Positions 1 to 13,325 of a stretch of DNA of 64,000 nucleotides are shown in pieces (positions within the stretch are counted from its first letter, which is position 1; every line of letters starts with the position of its first letter). The notes beneath the pieces were generated by a model. It did not search any database, had not been told where the DNA came from, and saw only the letters and a list, made by a program, of their open reading frames with translations. The translations under genes were made by a program, and so were the position numbers. This stretch comes from Dromiciops gliroides (Eukaryota > Chordata > Mammalia > Microbiotheria > Microbiotheriidae): NCBI RefSeq assembly GCF_019393635.1, contig NC_057861.1, positions 664,536,232 to 664,600,231 on the forward strand, written 5' to 3'.

Positions 1-1490
1 GAAGAAGAAAATATGCCTAATGAATAAAGTGAACAAAGGGTTTATATTGACCACTGAGAATTTTGTCTCCAACCAAGTTTGTACAAGGGTTAAAAGGAAA
101 TGTTCTCCTTATACCTTTACCCCTATTGATATCCTGCCACCAGCCACCACTGCTACCACCCCCTATATCAATACTATGTATAATAATGACCATAAAGCTA
201 TCAAGAAGAATGTTGTGGCTAAATCCTTTATGAAACTTAGTGGGAACTAATATCAAAACTCAGTGTGAAGAATGTATTTAAAGCAATTGACACTGATGCA
301 ATACCACACAATGTATACCTTCAGAACTATCAAAGAAACCATAACAGAATTGGAAAGTATCCTGATAAAAACCTATATGAGATTAATAAAACATTAAGGC
401 AGCTGTAGAAGTGTTAATATTCCCTAATCAAAAAGGATGGAGAGAATAGAAAAACATTATCCAAGCAAATAATAATTAGTTAAAAAACATAAAGTAATAC
501 TTTTGGAACAAGAAGACTTGATTTCACCAAGTGGTAATAAAGGTCAATAAGAGACTTGCCATTGAATTTTTTGAATAGGACAGAAAATGTAACTTTAGAT
601 GAAGCCTATGGAATTGCTGAAATCCAAGAGTAAAATCAAAAGAGCCTCCATGTGTGATATATACATGATTTTAGCCAACAAAGAAGTGTCCAGCAAATGC
701 CTGAGTAATTCAAGTCTTGTTTATAAAAACGTAGAAATTCATGATGCCATGTCATGACCAAACCATCATCACCAGAAATTACAAAAAGTTCTCTTTAAGG
801 AGCCCAGAATTAGTGATCAATTCAGATTATTTAAGGAAACAGTAGAAATTGTGCAAGATATCACTGAATGTTGCAAAAAAATTAAGTTTCTACCAAATAT
901 TTAACAAGACATGACCTGATGAATAGAATTATACATCAGAAACTCATAATTTCTTATAGATGGCTAGACAAAATACATTTCCAAACTATAAATTCAAGCT
1001 TCAAAATATCTTTGAGAAATTAACAAATAAGCTGCCCTGGAATCAGGACATTATCAAAGACTAAATCATTGATCACAATTGTCAAAATAAAATACTGATC
1101 CATAAAAACTTAAGATCAGTGTTTTTGATAAATGTAATCACAACAAACATTTATTTATAATCTTGAAGTAACACAAAACGAAAAGATATTTAAATATTAA
1201 GACTCAGGAGAAGAAAGAAAAATCATGTGGGAACAAAACATGGTGCATATTTTCCCCATCCTGTCTGCTATTGAAATTGTACTAAGGATGCATTAGTGAC
1301 GCTTCAGAGAATTATCTTATATCCTAAAATGTTTATTCAAATATAAAGAACAATCATTTTGTCCTCCTATGTAATAAGATAAAAACTTGTCTGAGGACAA
1401 GTTATTCTATATGAATACCATCAAACAAAAAAAGAAAGAGATGAAAAAAGAAATAATGACAGTAACATCTCACTTACATATACCACTATA
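1..1490. other. AT-rich stretch without a recognised gene or repeat
   Basis: I see no known repeat family here. Two weakly coding-looking plus-strand segments exist: an open frame of 76 codons at 20-250, and short open runs between about 625 and 905 broken by a TGA and a TAA. They are AT-rich and lysine/isoleucine-rich, and I recognise no domain. This could be a decayed processed pseudogene or an old retroelement, or simply chance. Confidence 0.3.
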
Positions 1491-1499
1491 GCTTTCAAA

Positions 1500-2092
1500 A
1501 GGCTTTCACACACATGATATGTGTTTGAACATGCATGGGATGTTCAAGGAGGAATAGCACCTCCAGTGTGAAGGCTTGCCAAACCCTTTTCAGGGCTTCT
1601 TGTGTACCTTTCATGTCTACCTGGATCTTAACTCTCACCTGTGACTACAAGAAACTGTAGCATATGCAGTAGCCACAGCCTGCCAAGTTATCCCAGCAGC
1701 CAGACTAAACTATGCTGGGGGTAACTTACCAACCTTAAATCCATTGGTGAGTTAGTGGGCTGTCTACCCCAAGCATGTGAAGACTTCCCCCTGCAGAATG
1801 GATGGATGAGAACAATGTGTTCCAATGGCCATGAAAGCAGCTGAAGCAGGTGCTGTGGCATCCTTAGAGCTTGGTCAGACATCAAAGCCACCAAGGTCAT
1901 CCACTGCATCCCAGGCCATAGTCATCAGTCTTGACTTTTGTCCTGTCACTGGACTTTCATGACTCTGGAATAAAGAGTAAGGCTGATGACTTTGTGCAAC
2001 TCTACCTCATTTAAATCCAATTCAGGCAGGAGTCAGGACATCATGTCATGATGTTATTGGTCCTCTTCAAAAATGAAGGACAAAACTATCAG
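1500..2092 (+). mobile_element. Marsupial retroposon, probably RTE-derived SINE/LINE tail
   Basis: The 3' part (about 1920-2092) carries 'gactttcatgactctgg', 'aatccaattcaggcaggagt', 'catgatgttattggtcctct' and ends in 'aatgaaggacaaaac'. I recall this string as the high-copy 3' end of marsupial RTE-type retroposons. The 5' boundary is a guess and the family assignment is tentative. Confidence 0.45.
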
Positions 2093-2394
2093 ATTTAGTG
2101 AACACAGAAGTCCTGTGTAAAATTTTGTAGCAATAGAGTCAGTTTTGGAGTCAGCAAGACATAGGGCAGAGGTGGAATTCAAATCTACTACTGACTTTAA
2201 AACTGGCTCTGCTATTCATCATTGAATTAAAATTTAGGATGTAAGAACCTATCCAAATTATTTAAACTTTCAGTGCCTCCAAGTAACTATCTAATACTTT
2301 AAGTTATTAAGCAGGTATCACTCTAATAAATGGAATTTCCTTGCTTAGAATTCTCTTTACCATATTTGTTCTGTACGGAGTAGACAGTAAAAGA

Positions 2395-2475
2395 AGTCTT
2401 ATCTCCATTTTACAGAGGCAAAGAGATGAAACAACTTGTCCAAGACCACTTGGTTAATAAGTAGTATACTGAAAA
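2395..2475 (-). repeat. MIR-like SINE fragment
   Basis: It contains 'ccattttacagaggcaaaga' followed by 'acaacttgtccaagaccact', which is the reverse complement of the MIR 'cctcatctgtaaaatgg' and 'gggcaagtcac' segments. It is short and diverged. Confidence 0.55.
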
Positions 2476-2651
2476 TTGTAAACTTAGGTCTTCTAATTCA
2501 TGCTATGTTTTTTTTCCATATTTGACAGCTGACAGTCATTCTGTAGAAAGGAGAAATGGTACCTGAGATATGATGCCTTACTTGGCCACTCTAGCCACAA
2601 TGAGTTATTAAGGGAAATAGGCATGATTTGGGACACATACCTAATATTTTG

Positions 2652-2803
2652 GTTGGTTTGTTTGTTGCAGGGCAATGAGGGTTAAGTGACTTGCCCAGGG
2701 TCACACAGCTAGTAAGTGTCAAGTGTTTGAGGCCAGATTTGAACTCGGGTCCTCCTGAATCCAGGGCCAGTGCTTTATCCACTGCGCCACCTAGCTGCCC
2801 CAA
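2652..2803 (-). mobile_element. WSINE1/MAR1-type SINE with 13-bp target duplication
   Basis: This is a minus-strand copy: 'ctagctgcccc' marks the 5' end and a T-rich block marks the 3' tail. It is flanked by identical 13-bp repeats 'acctaatattttg' at 2639-2651 and 2804-2816, the signature of LINE-mediated retroposition. The short open frames on both strands here are produced by the SINE. Confidence 0.9.
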
Positions 2804-3169
2804 ACCTAATATTTTGAGGTCATTATCTCCTCCAGAATTTCTTACACTGTTCCTCTCAGAGGAAATACACTGGGCTAGATGATCACTGTTTTGATGTCAA
2901 CTATTATTTTGATGATTGAGAGAGATAATAGTATAGAGCCACAGCCCCCAGATATATATGCAGAAAACTGCAGAGTATAAGAAACAAAAGAGCTTTTAAA
3001 AAATCATAACACAAAGATTCAAATCTGATGTCTTATTTATAACTGAGACTTGCTGGGTTAGTACCCATGACTGGAATATGGAGCTTTTTTTTCAAAAGGA
3101 GCAAAAGATATAAAAACAGGCAGTGGAGAAGCATTGTATATTAAGAACATATACTGATATAAGCAAAAA

Positions 3170-3540
3170 CTTATTTATACTTAGAGTTATCCAAAAGTGG
3201 TGTGGTCTGCCTCAAGAGGTAGCAAATTACCTTTTAATGGAGATCTTCAAGTAAATGCTGGATAAACATTTGTCAGATCAGCTATGAAGATTATTTTTCA
3301 GGAAGGGAAATAACTAGATGGGTCTCTCAGGCACTTCCTTTTTTTTCTTTCTTTCTTTTTTTTTTGTGAGGTAATCGGGGTTAAGTGACTTGCCCAGGGT
3401 CTCACAGCTAGTAAGTGTCAAGTGCCTGAGGCCGGATTTGAACTCAGGTCTTCCTGATTCCAGGGCCAGTGCTCTATCCACTGTGCCACCTTGCTGCCCC
3501 TCTCAGGCACTTCCAATTCTGAAATGCGGTCCAAAAATGG
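3170..3540 (+). mobile_element. L3/CR1 LINE 3' end, split by a SINE
   Basis: The text 'ttatccaaaagtggtgtggt', 'ctgcctcaagaggtagcaaa' and 'gagatcttcaagtaaatgct' matches the well-known 3' end of the CR1/L3 LINEs. The element resumes after the SINE at 3339-3500 with 'cacttccaattctgaaatg'. It is 5' truncated. Confidence 0.7.
3339..3500 (-). mobile_element. WSINE1/MAR1-type SINE inside L3 tail
   Basis: Minus-strand SINE flanked by perfect 14-bp duplications 'tctcaggcacttcc' at 3325-3338 and 3501-3514. It is inserted in the L3 3' end, so it is younger than that element. The tail is an interrupted T tract with C substitutions. Confidence 0.9.
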
Positions 3541-3793
3541 GGGTTAGGATTGGGATTTGGGTGAAGATCAATGAAGGAATAAAAAGAAGTGACATATCAT
3601 CAAACTAAAGTATAGATTACCTAAAGAGAAGTATGACATTAGTAAAGAACTTGGGAAATGGATCACAAACCTGGCATAGAGACCTGATAAACTACTGGTG
3701 AGGAACTTTAGCTTTCTCTCTCTCCTTCCTGCTTTCTCTCTCTTTATTCCCTTTTCCCCCCTCTTTCTTTTCCTCAATCAAGAAATAAACATT

Positions 3794-4858
<1,065 letters not shown>

Positions 4859-4945
4859 AAATAAACATTTATAAAGTACTTACTATGTACTAGGCACTCT
4901 TCTAAGCACTGGGGATACAAAAAGAGGCAAAAGATAGCTCCTGCC
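4859..4945 (+). repeat. Ancient dispersed repeat ('tactatgtactaggcac' type)
   Basis: The consensus-like string 'taaagtacttactatgtact', followed by 'ctaagcactggggatacaaa', recurs in this window at about 17155, 19310, 36703, 41880 and 59240. It is a common mammalian interspersed repeat that I cannot name with certainty. The MAP1LC3A-like retrocopy landed at its edge. Confidence 0.5.
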
Positions 4946-5180
4946 CTCCTCCTCCTCCTCCTTCTTTCTTCTTCCTCTTCCTACTCATCCTCTTCTTTCT
5001 TCCTTCTTTCCTCTTCTTCTTTCTTCCCTTCCCCTCCTTCCACACTTTATTCCTTTCTCTCTCTGCCTCTCTCTCCTTCCCTCCTCCTCTTTTCTCTATC
5101 TCCCTTTATTTCTGTCTCTCCATCCCTTTTTAATTCTTCACCCTCTTCCCATATTCCTCTCAATTTTTCTCTCTCCCAAA
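4940..5180. repeat. Polypyrimidine (CT-rich) tract
   Basis: Almost unbroken C/T sequence on the plus strand, with TCC and TTC repeats. It has low complexity and no coding content. Confidence 0.85.
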
Positions 5181-5199
5181 ATCAGAGAAGCAAATCATT

Positions 5200-7030
5200 T
5201 CTTGGCTTGCTTAACAATAATTTCATCCTTCAAAAGACTGACAAGGGGAATGGCATTTCTGGATCTTATTTTCATCAAGGAGCAATTGTTTGCTAAAGGA
5301 GAAACGATGACTTTCATTCCATTATAGAATTTGTGATAGCGAAACAAAGCAAATCCAAGCATATACTGCCATAAAACTGAGGTTTGAGAGGAACAAGTAT
5401 CAAAAGTTTAAAGAAAGTCTAGGGAAAGGTCAGAATATGAAGAATGGAGACTTCTCAAAACTAAGATTCTAAATAAACAAAAAGAAGCAATTCCAATGAG
5501 AAGAAAAGGAGGGATTTGACTAAAGGTACCAATGCAAGAGCCCAGGAAACTAACATACCAACTTAGTTTTCTTTTGTTTTTAAGGCATGCAGGAAAGATG
5601 AAAGAAGAGTAGGTAATTTAAGATAAAAAGAAAAAGTAGGGTTCTGAAAGCAGAGTGAGAGGAGTACTAAATTTTAAAATTAGCTTAAACCAGTTAGGGT
5701 AGTTGAAAACAACAAAAAGGAATTTTGTGGAGGGAAAATAGGGAGGAGGAGAGGGAGAGAGAAAAATTTAGCTATACTTAAGGTAAAATGAGTATCAAAG
5801 AGTAAGATCACAACTTGGGGTCAATGGGAAAATAAATGGAAACAGTATGAAGGGAAAGGACACTCTTTAATCTTACTTTACTATTTACTAATTCTTTAAT
5901 TTTTCTTTCCCTGAAAAGAAAATTATCTTTTGATTGGAAAGTTCAGAGTATAAATGACTAATAAGAAGTTGAAACTCAATATAGATAAAAAAAAAGTTGT
6001 AAGATAGTAATGAGTTTCCCTTGATAAGTTCAAGGCAACAGGCCCATATGAACTACATAGCAGAGTATTTTTAAATGGGCTAATGTAATTGCTTAGCTCT
6101 GAAAAATCATTGAAAAAACTGGAGAAAGACCAAAGGACTGGGTAGGCAGAAGTGTTGCCACAATTTTCCAAAAAGGGAAGGAAGTGGGAGTGGATATAGA
6201 CACTATAAGTCAGTGACCTTAACCTTGGTTTCTGGATGGGTTGGGGGAGAATCCAGAATCAATTATTTAAGAGATGGTTGGTAAGGATCTGTCAAAGAAA
6301 GCAGTGGTAATATATGACCAGTCACAGAATATTTTTGGAACTAAAAGAGATGTTAAATGTCATATAGTCTAATCCCCTCATTTTACAATAAAAAAAACTA
6401 AGGAACAGTAACTGAATGATTTGCACAAGTCAGATAAAGAGGAGCAGATCTGGGATTTGAACTTGTGTCCTCTAATTCCAAGTCCAATCTTCTCTCTACT
6501 TCACTACTCTGCCACAACAAAAGGTTCAGCATGACTTCAAGAACTGGTTGGTGAAAGTAATCGCATTTCCAATTTTTCCCTTACAAGGTAAATAAATTGA
6601 AAGTCAAGGGGATGCTATAGCTATAACTAGGGAGTATTGTGGTACAGCAGAAAAAGAGATGGCTCTGGATTTAGGGGACCCAGGTTCCAATTTCTGATTT
6701 GAACTAAATGATCTGAGGTTCCCTCCTGCTCTAGAACTATGAACCTATACTGAGAATTTACCAAAGCTTTTGATAAATGATCTCAAGCTGTCCATGTGTA
6801 AAAGATCACAAAGAGAGAAGAGGCGAATCAATAGGATACTTAGGTGGATTTGGAATTAGTCAAATGGCCAGATGCAAAGAGAATCTTTAATGGTTAAATG
6901 TTATCTTGGAAAGATGCCTGTAGTAGAATGCCTCAGAGGTGGATCCTTAACCCAGTGCTCTGTAACATTATTTTATCAATATTTAGATAAAAACACATAA
7001 GGCATGTTCATCAGATTTGAAGGAATAGCA
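5200..7030 (+). mobile_element. Decayed L3/CR1 LINE body, interrupted by MIR-like pieces
   Basis: Broken plus-strand translations resemble CR1-type reverse transcriptase: EKSLKKLEKDQRTG followed by AEVLPQFSKKGRKW near 6095-6190, and RWILNPVLCNI near 6930-6970 (the PQGSILGP region). There are many stops and frameshifts. A MIR-like insertion lies at about 6330-6520. Boundaries are soft. Confidence 0.5.
6330..6520 (-). repeat. MIR-like SINE
   Basis: 'cccctcattttacaataaaa' and 'gggatttgaacttgtgtcct' are reverse-orientation MIR landmarks. Diverged. Confidence 0.55.
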
Positions 7031-7039
7031 AGTTCATTG

Positions 7040-7250
7040 TATCACAGAATTGAGATCCAAATAGATGTGTAGATAAAAGGGACTTATAGGTCATCTAGCA
7101 CAAACTTCTCATTTTATAGATGAGGACGTTAAGAACCAGAGAGAGGTAAGGGATCCTACTTAAAATCGCATAGCTTGTAAATTGCAGGGTTGAAATTCTA
7201 ATCCAGATTCTCTGACTCCAGATTCCATGTTCTTTTCTATGAGGCTGTTC
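7040..7250 (-). repeat. MIR-like SINE
   Basis: 'ttctcattttatagatgagg', then 'cagggttgaaattctaatcc' and 'ctctgactccag', give the reverse MIR order from the core towards the tRNA-like head. Confidence 0.6.
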
Positions 7251-7639
7251 TCTGTACTGACTATCCACTTCATTTTAAGATTTAATGCACAATGATGATG
7301 TTTATTCTAGAATGCTTTCTGTCATCTAGCTGGAAATCATATGGTAAGCAGGCAGAGGTAGTTTGGGGAGGCTTAACATTTCTTCATCATTCTGACACAG
7401 ACACTCCATGAAGCAACTGTCCCACTCTCAGTTTAAAAATAAGCTGTCTGTTTGACCACTAGATGGACTAGTGTACTGATCTGCACTGTCCCTTGAGTCA
7501 CGCTTGCACTTTTTCTGAAAGTGGACATTTCTAGGAAAGTTCAAAGATATAAATCAACTCATTATTATGTATAAGTAATGGTGAATAAAGTAATTCAGAA
7601 AAATGTAATTATGGAATCATAGAATGTTAGAACTAGAAA

Positions 7640-7800
7640 AAATGACAAGCATGCTTGGTGCCCTCGAAAGAACTTAATTAAAAGACTTAAGATGACATTC
7701 CTGGCTCTGCCACTTATTACTTGTGTAACCTTGGGCAAGTCACTTTTCTTGTTGGAGCCATAATACCTTCAGCAGTAAAATAATTTAATTGGATTAAATC
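7640..7800 (+). repeat. MIR SINE
   Basis: 'ctggctctgccacttattac' then 'taaccttgggcaagtcactt' is the MIR core in forward orientation. The 3' end is degraded. Confidence 0.65.
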
Positions 7801-7964
7801 ATCTCTCACAGATATAATATCAGAACTTTTTTTGTTATAAGAGATGGCTTTCTAGGAGAGGATGTAATAACAAAAGATATTAATAAAAATGCATTTTCAA
7901 ATATAATGAGCAAACATGAAATCTAAATTTAAAACCATTTTTCTTATCCTATTTATCTTTTCAT

Positions 7965-8155
7965 AGGTTTTGATCTGGAAGGGACATTAGCAGTCATTTG
8001 CTACAAACTTTCTGTATTTCAAATAAGGAAAAAGATCTCCAGGGAAGTTGAAGGACTTTTCCACAGTCACACAGCTAATGAGATTTATACCCAAGACTAG
8101 AACTCAAGTTTATTCAACATAAGGCTAGTGTTCTTTTCATGACAGCACATTCCCT
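7965..8155 (-). repeat. MIR-like SINE
   Basis: 'ttgaaggacttttccacagt' then 'cacacagctaatgagattta' is a reverse-oriented MIR core. Confidence 0.6.
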
Positions 8156-8319
8156 ATGAAAATGAGCACGTCCTAATTATTTATCACTCCTCAGAAAAAC
8201 ATCTTAGTGTTCTCACAGAATAGGATGGGCACTTAAAATATCAATACGGCCAGGAGAAATTCACAAGGATCACTGCAGTTGAATGCCTGCTTCTTCTCTG
8301 TCTTGATGAACAAGATAGT

Positions 8320-8610
8320 ATGGAATGATGGAAAGTATATTTGAACAAGAGCCAGAAAAATTCATTTTCTGTCTAGGTACTACTTGTGTGACCTTGGGCA
8401 AGTCATTTAACCCCTATGTGCCTCACTTTCCTCATCTACAAAATGTGCAAATTTATCATTTTACCATCTACCTGATGGGGTGGTTATGAGGAAAGCTTAC
8501 ATTTATGTGAACTATTATTATTATTATTGCTGGTGCAGAATAATTAAGACTGTCAAGTGAGATCATGGATATAAAGTGCTATATAAATTTCAGCTATTTG
8601 TACTACTATT
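8320..8610 (+). repeat. MIR SINE, near full length
   Basis: 'tgtgaccttgggcaagtcat', 'ctttcctcatctacaaaatg' and a diverged 'gtggttatgagg' 3' part follow in MIR order. The tail merges with a short ATT tract near 8515-8530. Confidence 0.65.
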
Positions 8611-8671
8611 CCCTTGTTAGTTATTTTTTCTATTCCTCTTTCATGACCATGTATTCATTTAAGCTATTTTC

Positions 8672-8834
8672 TTGTTTTGGTTTGGTTTGGTTTTTTTGGG
8701 AGGGGCAATGAGGGTTAAATGACTTGCCCATGGTCACACAGCTAGTAAGTGTCAAGTGTCTGAAGCTGGATTTGAACTCAGGTACTCCTGAATCCAGGGC
8801 TGGTGCTTTATCCACTGTGCCATCTAGCTGCCCC
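8672..8834 (-). mobile_element. WSINE1/MAR1-type SINE with 11-bp target duplication
   Basis: Minus-strand SINE with a T/G-rich 3' tail at the left end. It is flanked by 'aagctattttc' at 8661-8671 and 8835-8845, an exact 11-bp duplication. Confidence 0.9.
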
Positions 8835-8849
8835 AAGCTATTTTCATTT

Positions 8850-10285
8850 AATCTGAAAAGTAAGATAACTTACTTCAGTCATTCCTTTAACACTTAAAAA
8901 GCAACCTTGAAGGTATAGTGTTTCCTCTTTCCTCAGCTGACTTTTTAGTCCATTTGGAAACGCTTTTTAGCAAGCACCCCCTCTGGCCCTGAACCTCCAG
9001 TTTCTTCACCTCTGCCATCTTGGGTCTGACAAAACATACATAAGTCATTGATTTCCCTCCTCTTTTACTAGCCCCATAATTCACTGTTCAACCATCCCCA
9101 TCTCTGAGCAACCAAAGCCTGTCAATAAGTCTAGCTTTCACAGATGTTTTTTCAAACTTGATTCTTGTAAAAACCTCTACACGCACTTTCCTGAACATTA
9201 TACAATATTGCCTAAAATAAACAGCTATGGAATTCAAGTTTTTTTCACAGAAACATGAGCTTCCCACAGCTCCAGCTGAGCTCTGAGTAGAGTTTTATCA
9301 ATGAAATGAATAATGATGAATGACTTTCTGCAAGACCAGAGCACTACACTGTGAGTTAAAGTCTACATTGAACAACTCCATTCTAAAGTTCCTCTGACAC
9401 AGGATGAGTATGCCCTAAAGCTTGGCCCTGAGCATCTTTGGTCTTTGCAGGCTATCAGACCTTTTCAGCAGGCTCAAGCAATCTGTAATATTCAATACCT
9501 GCAGATTAGTAGCTCACAAAAGTATAAATGGCCTTTCTTACTTCAGAATCTGTCAAAGGGATATATCCCATTCTGATCTTCATATCCAGTGAGATAGATA
9601 TAGAGACAGATAGAGATAAACATATATTGAGACATGTCTCTCTATATGAAATTTACTCAATATATATTAAATATTATATGCATATATATATATATATATG
9701 AAAAATACTCAAAAGAAAAAAACAGATTTAGGAAGTAACAGGGAAGGTAATAAGTGGGAAAAGAATTTTCCTGTCTCACTTTAGGGGCACCAACAATTAG
9801 AATTTCTAAAAATATAAAAATTCAGGATGTTGTATCAGTTTAAATTACTTTATATTACAAATATATAGGTAATATTTATGGGGACATATTTTATGTGGAT
9901 AAAAGCTTAATATTTTCCTCCATAGACAAAAAGTCCAGAAAGGGAAAATCCTTTTTGGAGCATTTAAAATTCACCATTTATCTTGAACTACATTTCCATA
10001 TTTGCTTCTCTTTTCTATATGACTTTGGTTGAGAAATCTCAGTATAGGTCTGAAGGTCTTAACTCATGAACCAGGTTCATGTCCTAAATAGCACATACTA
10101 GGTACATGATCCTAAAAAAGTCACTTAACCTTTCTGTGAACCCCCTAAAACTCTCTAAAACACTAAGTAAAACCCAAAACTAGTATAAGATGATCAGGGT
10201 ATTGCCCTTAGGTGCAAACATTCAGAAAGCATTAAAAAAACTTAAACTTGTTCAACAGATAGAAAGAGATGGCTTTAATATCTAG
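8850..10285. other. Mostly unassigned AT-rich sequence
   Basis: I recognise no gene or repeat family. A TA-rich microsatellite-like tract with GATA/TATA runs lies at about 9595-9720. The minus-strand open frame near 8887-9084 has no recognisable domain. Confidence 0.4.
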
Positions 10286-10289
10286 ATAA

Positions 10290-10560
10290 AGGACCGTTAA
10301 GTGGCTCAGTGTCTAGATCTAAAGGCTGGGCCTGATCTCAGGAAGACTCACCTTTCTGAGTTCAAATCTGACCTCAGACACTTATTAGTTATGTGACCCT
10401 GAGCTAAGTCACTTCTCCCCGTTTGCCTCAGTTCCTCATCTGTAAAATGATCTGGAGAAGGAAATAGCAAATCACTCCAGTATCTCTGCCAAGAAAACCC
10501 AAGATAGGGTCACAAAGGATCAGATATGACCGAAATAACTGAACAATAACAACAACAACA
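10290..10560 (+). mobile_element. Long-form MIR-core marsupial SINE
   Basis: It has a tRNA-like head ('taagtggctcagtgtctaga'), the core 'ttatgtgaccctgagctaag' and a long distal part 'gtaaaatgatctggagaagg' to 'ctccagtatctctgccaaga'. The tail is (CAA)n. The same long subfamily occurs at about 16842 and 33890, and is distinct from the short WSINE1-type copies that end after 'cattgcc'. Confidence 0.8.
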
Positions 10561-10929
10561 ATATGTTGATAGGAAGAATAACTAGTTAAAATTGGAAGCT
10601 ACTGAATGCCAACTTCCCCCATCTACTCTAAGTGGCAACATTCAAGGTGAGTGCCACCCCTAACCATGATTTCCCAAGGAATGGACTTCATATATTCCAG
10701 AATCTCTCCTAAAAGGGGCATTATGCTGCTCTGGGATCTAATGACTCTTCCACTTATCACTGAATTTGCTGTTGTTGTTTTTTTCTTTTACTCTTGCCTT
10801 AGGAGCAAGAATTGCTAGTTATGGATCTGCTCTAAATTAGATGAGCTACCAATCTTCAGTGGAGAAGGCTTCTATGCTATGAATTTCCTATACTACATTG
10901 AAATCATCAGTTCATGCCAAAAAAAAATT

Positions 10930-13230
10930 TAATATTTTTGAGAATGAAACCAAGACAGTAGAGTAGAGTCAGGAACTCAGATGAAGTCTCCCAACATTTC
11001 CTTCCAAGAAACTTTAAAATAAGGCCTCAAATCAAATTCTGGAGTAGCAGAGTTGACAAAAGTTTGTGGTAAAACAACTTAGGAGGTCAGTAGATTTTTC
11101 ACATCAGAGTGGTGGTAGGCCCAAAGCACAGAGCAGCACAGGTCACACCCTGCCAATGCAGCATCAGAAGCCGTAATAGTGGCAACAGCACCTTTAAGAG
11201 CTCTCAAATTACACACACTAAGGAGGTGGGACAACTGGTCAGAAAGAAATAATAGGTTACCCTTTACTGGCATTGGGTTTGAGATCCTATTGCATTGCCC
11301 ATAAGTAGTTCTAGCTCACAGTTCCAGGGCAAAGGGGAGCACTAGTGCTTGAGGATATAGAAGTACACAGTGCCCACTCACAGTTCCATGGTGAAGAAAG
11401 AGTGCTTGTGGTTACTCACAAGGAAATAGGGACTCTGGTCTCAGTTCCAAGGCAGAAAGGAGCATTAGGGTTTGCAGCCAAAGAAAAGCAGAGTTCCAAG
11501 ACCAAGAGTAGCCCACAGGAAAACAAACAGAAAAACAAAGTCCATTCATGGTTAAAGATGAGAGCACAGGCCAGGAGAGCAGTGACCATACCTCTCCTTA
11601 GATCATACCACCTTGGAAGCGCCAAAAACTTACAGACCCCAGAACAAGCTTTAAAAACAGCAGCATGAAAAACCTAAAGCTTAGGATAGTGCTCTGCCAC
11701 CTCAGGAGCAGAGTCCAACTGTAACATAAAGTTCAAAGACAAGAAATAGACTAGGAAAAAATGAGCAAACCAAAAAAGAAAGAAAAGAGAATCTGACTAT
11801 AAAAGTTTACTCTGGTAACAAGGAAGATAAGGACACAAACTCAGAACAAAGCAATGTCAAAATAGCTACAAGCGAAGTCTTAATGGAAAAATGTGAATTG
11901 GACACAAACTCGACAAGAATTCCTGCAAGAGCTTGAAAATGATTTTTAAAATCAAATAAGAGAAGTAGAGGAAAAATTAGGAAAATAAATGAGAGGCAAA
12001 AAAAAAATATGAAAGAGAGTCAACAACTACGTAAAAAAGGCACAAAAAATAATAAAGAAAATTACACTTTCAAAAACATAATAGATGAAATGGTAAAAGA
12101 GACACAAAAATCCACTGAAGAAAGAGCTCCTTTAAAAAGCAGAATTGGCCAAATGGGCAAGTGGAAAAATCCATGGGACATAAAGAAACAATAATAAAAT
12201 AAAATATTAAATACCTCATCCAAAAAAACCCAAAATAAATGACCTGGAAAATAGTAAAGAAGAGGTAATTTAAGAATTACTGGACTATTTGAAAGCCATG
12301 ATCAAAAAAAGAGCCCACATATCATATTTCAAGAAATTATCAAGGAAAACTGCCATGAGAGAGTAGAGTAGAAATTGAAAGAATCTACCAATCATCTCCT
12401 GAAGAAGATCCCAAAATGAAAACTCCCAGGAATATGACAGCCAAATGCCAGAGCTCCCAGGTCAAGGAGAAAATATTGCAAGCAACCAGAAGGAAACAAT
12501 GCAAATATTGTAGAACCACAGTCAGGATCACACAAGATTTAGCAGCTTCCACATTAAAAGATTGGAGGGCTTAAATATGATATTCAGAAAGTAAAGGAGC
12601 AAAGATTATAACCTTGGGGAAAACAGATATCTAATGAGATAGAGGACTTTCAAACATTCCTAATTTGACTCTCAAATATAAGATTCAAGAGAAGGACAAA
12701 AAGATAAAAAAGAAAGAGAAATCATAATCATACTCTTTATTTTCTTGCAAAGGAAGATGATACTTGTAACTCCTAAGAACTTTGTCCTTAGGAGTGTAGA
12801 AAGAAAGCATGAGTATGAGTTGATTGTCATGGGATAATTTAAAAAAAAATAAAGAGGTGAAAAATAGCGATGTATTGGGAGAAGGGGGAAGGGAGAGGGA
12901 GAATAGGGAAATTACCTCACATAAAAGAAGTGTAAAAAGGAAGAGATTTTGCAGTGGAGGGGGAAATGGAATGAGGGTATGGCAGACAATACTTGAACCT
13001 TACTCTCATTGGAATTGGCTCAAAGAAGGAATAACATACACAGTCAGTTGGGTTATCTTACTGTACAATGAAGTAGAAAAGGAAGGGGATAAAAGAAGGG
13101 AGTAGGGCCTAATAGAAGGGAGGAAAAATCAAGGGAGTCAGTCAGTGGTCAGAGACTAAACAGACTTTTCAGGAGGGACAGAGTAAGAGAAAGATAAACC
13201 ATGTTGGGGTTGCGGGGGGAGGGTAAAGAA
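10930..13230 (+). mobile_element. ORF1-only L1 (HAL1-type) element, plus strand
   Basis: The layout is a 5' UTR-like block (about 10930-11750), a decayed ORF1 (11761 to about 12700), then a purine-rich 3' UTR (about 12715-13210). A near-identical order is seen in the minus-strand copy at 43213-46335. No endonuclease or reverse transcriptase segment follows ORF1, which is the hallmark of HAL1-type half-L1 elements. The boundaries are approximate and I found no target duplication. Confidence 0.65.
11761..12700 (+). pseudogene. Decayed L1 ORF1p (RNA-binding chaperone) relic
   Basis: It starts with a basic MSKPKKKEKR-type N-terminus, as in the second copy at 45785. It then has a lysine-rich stretch and a C-terminal part in which KILQATRR-like, AASTLKDW-like and NEIEDFQ-like segments can be read across frameshifts (about 12465-12660). 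L1 ORF1p is a trimeric RNA-binding protein needed for retrotransposition. This copy has many stops and cannot make the protein. Confidence 0.6.
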
Positions 13231-13242
13231 CTTATGCAACTA

Positions 13243-13325
13243 GGTGGCAGTGTGATAGAGTGCAAGGCTTGGAGTCAGGAAGACATAAGTTCAAATCTAG
13301 CCTTAGGCAGTTACCAGCTACAACT
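13243..13325 (+). mobile_element. SINE fragment (tRNA-like head only)
   Basis: 'caactaggtggcagtgtgat' through 'gttcaaatctagcc' matches the 5' half of the MIR-core marsupial SINE. The 3' half is missing or unrecognisable. Confidence 0.65.
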
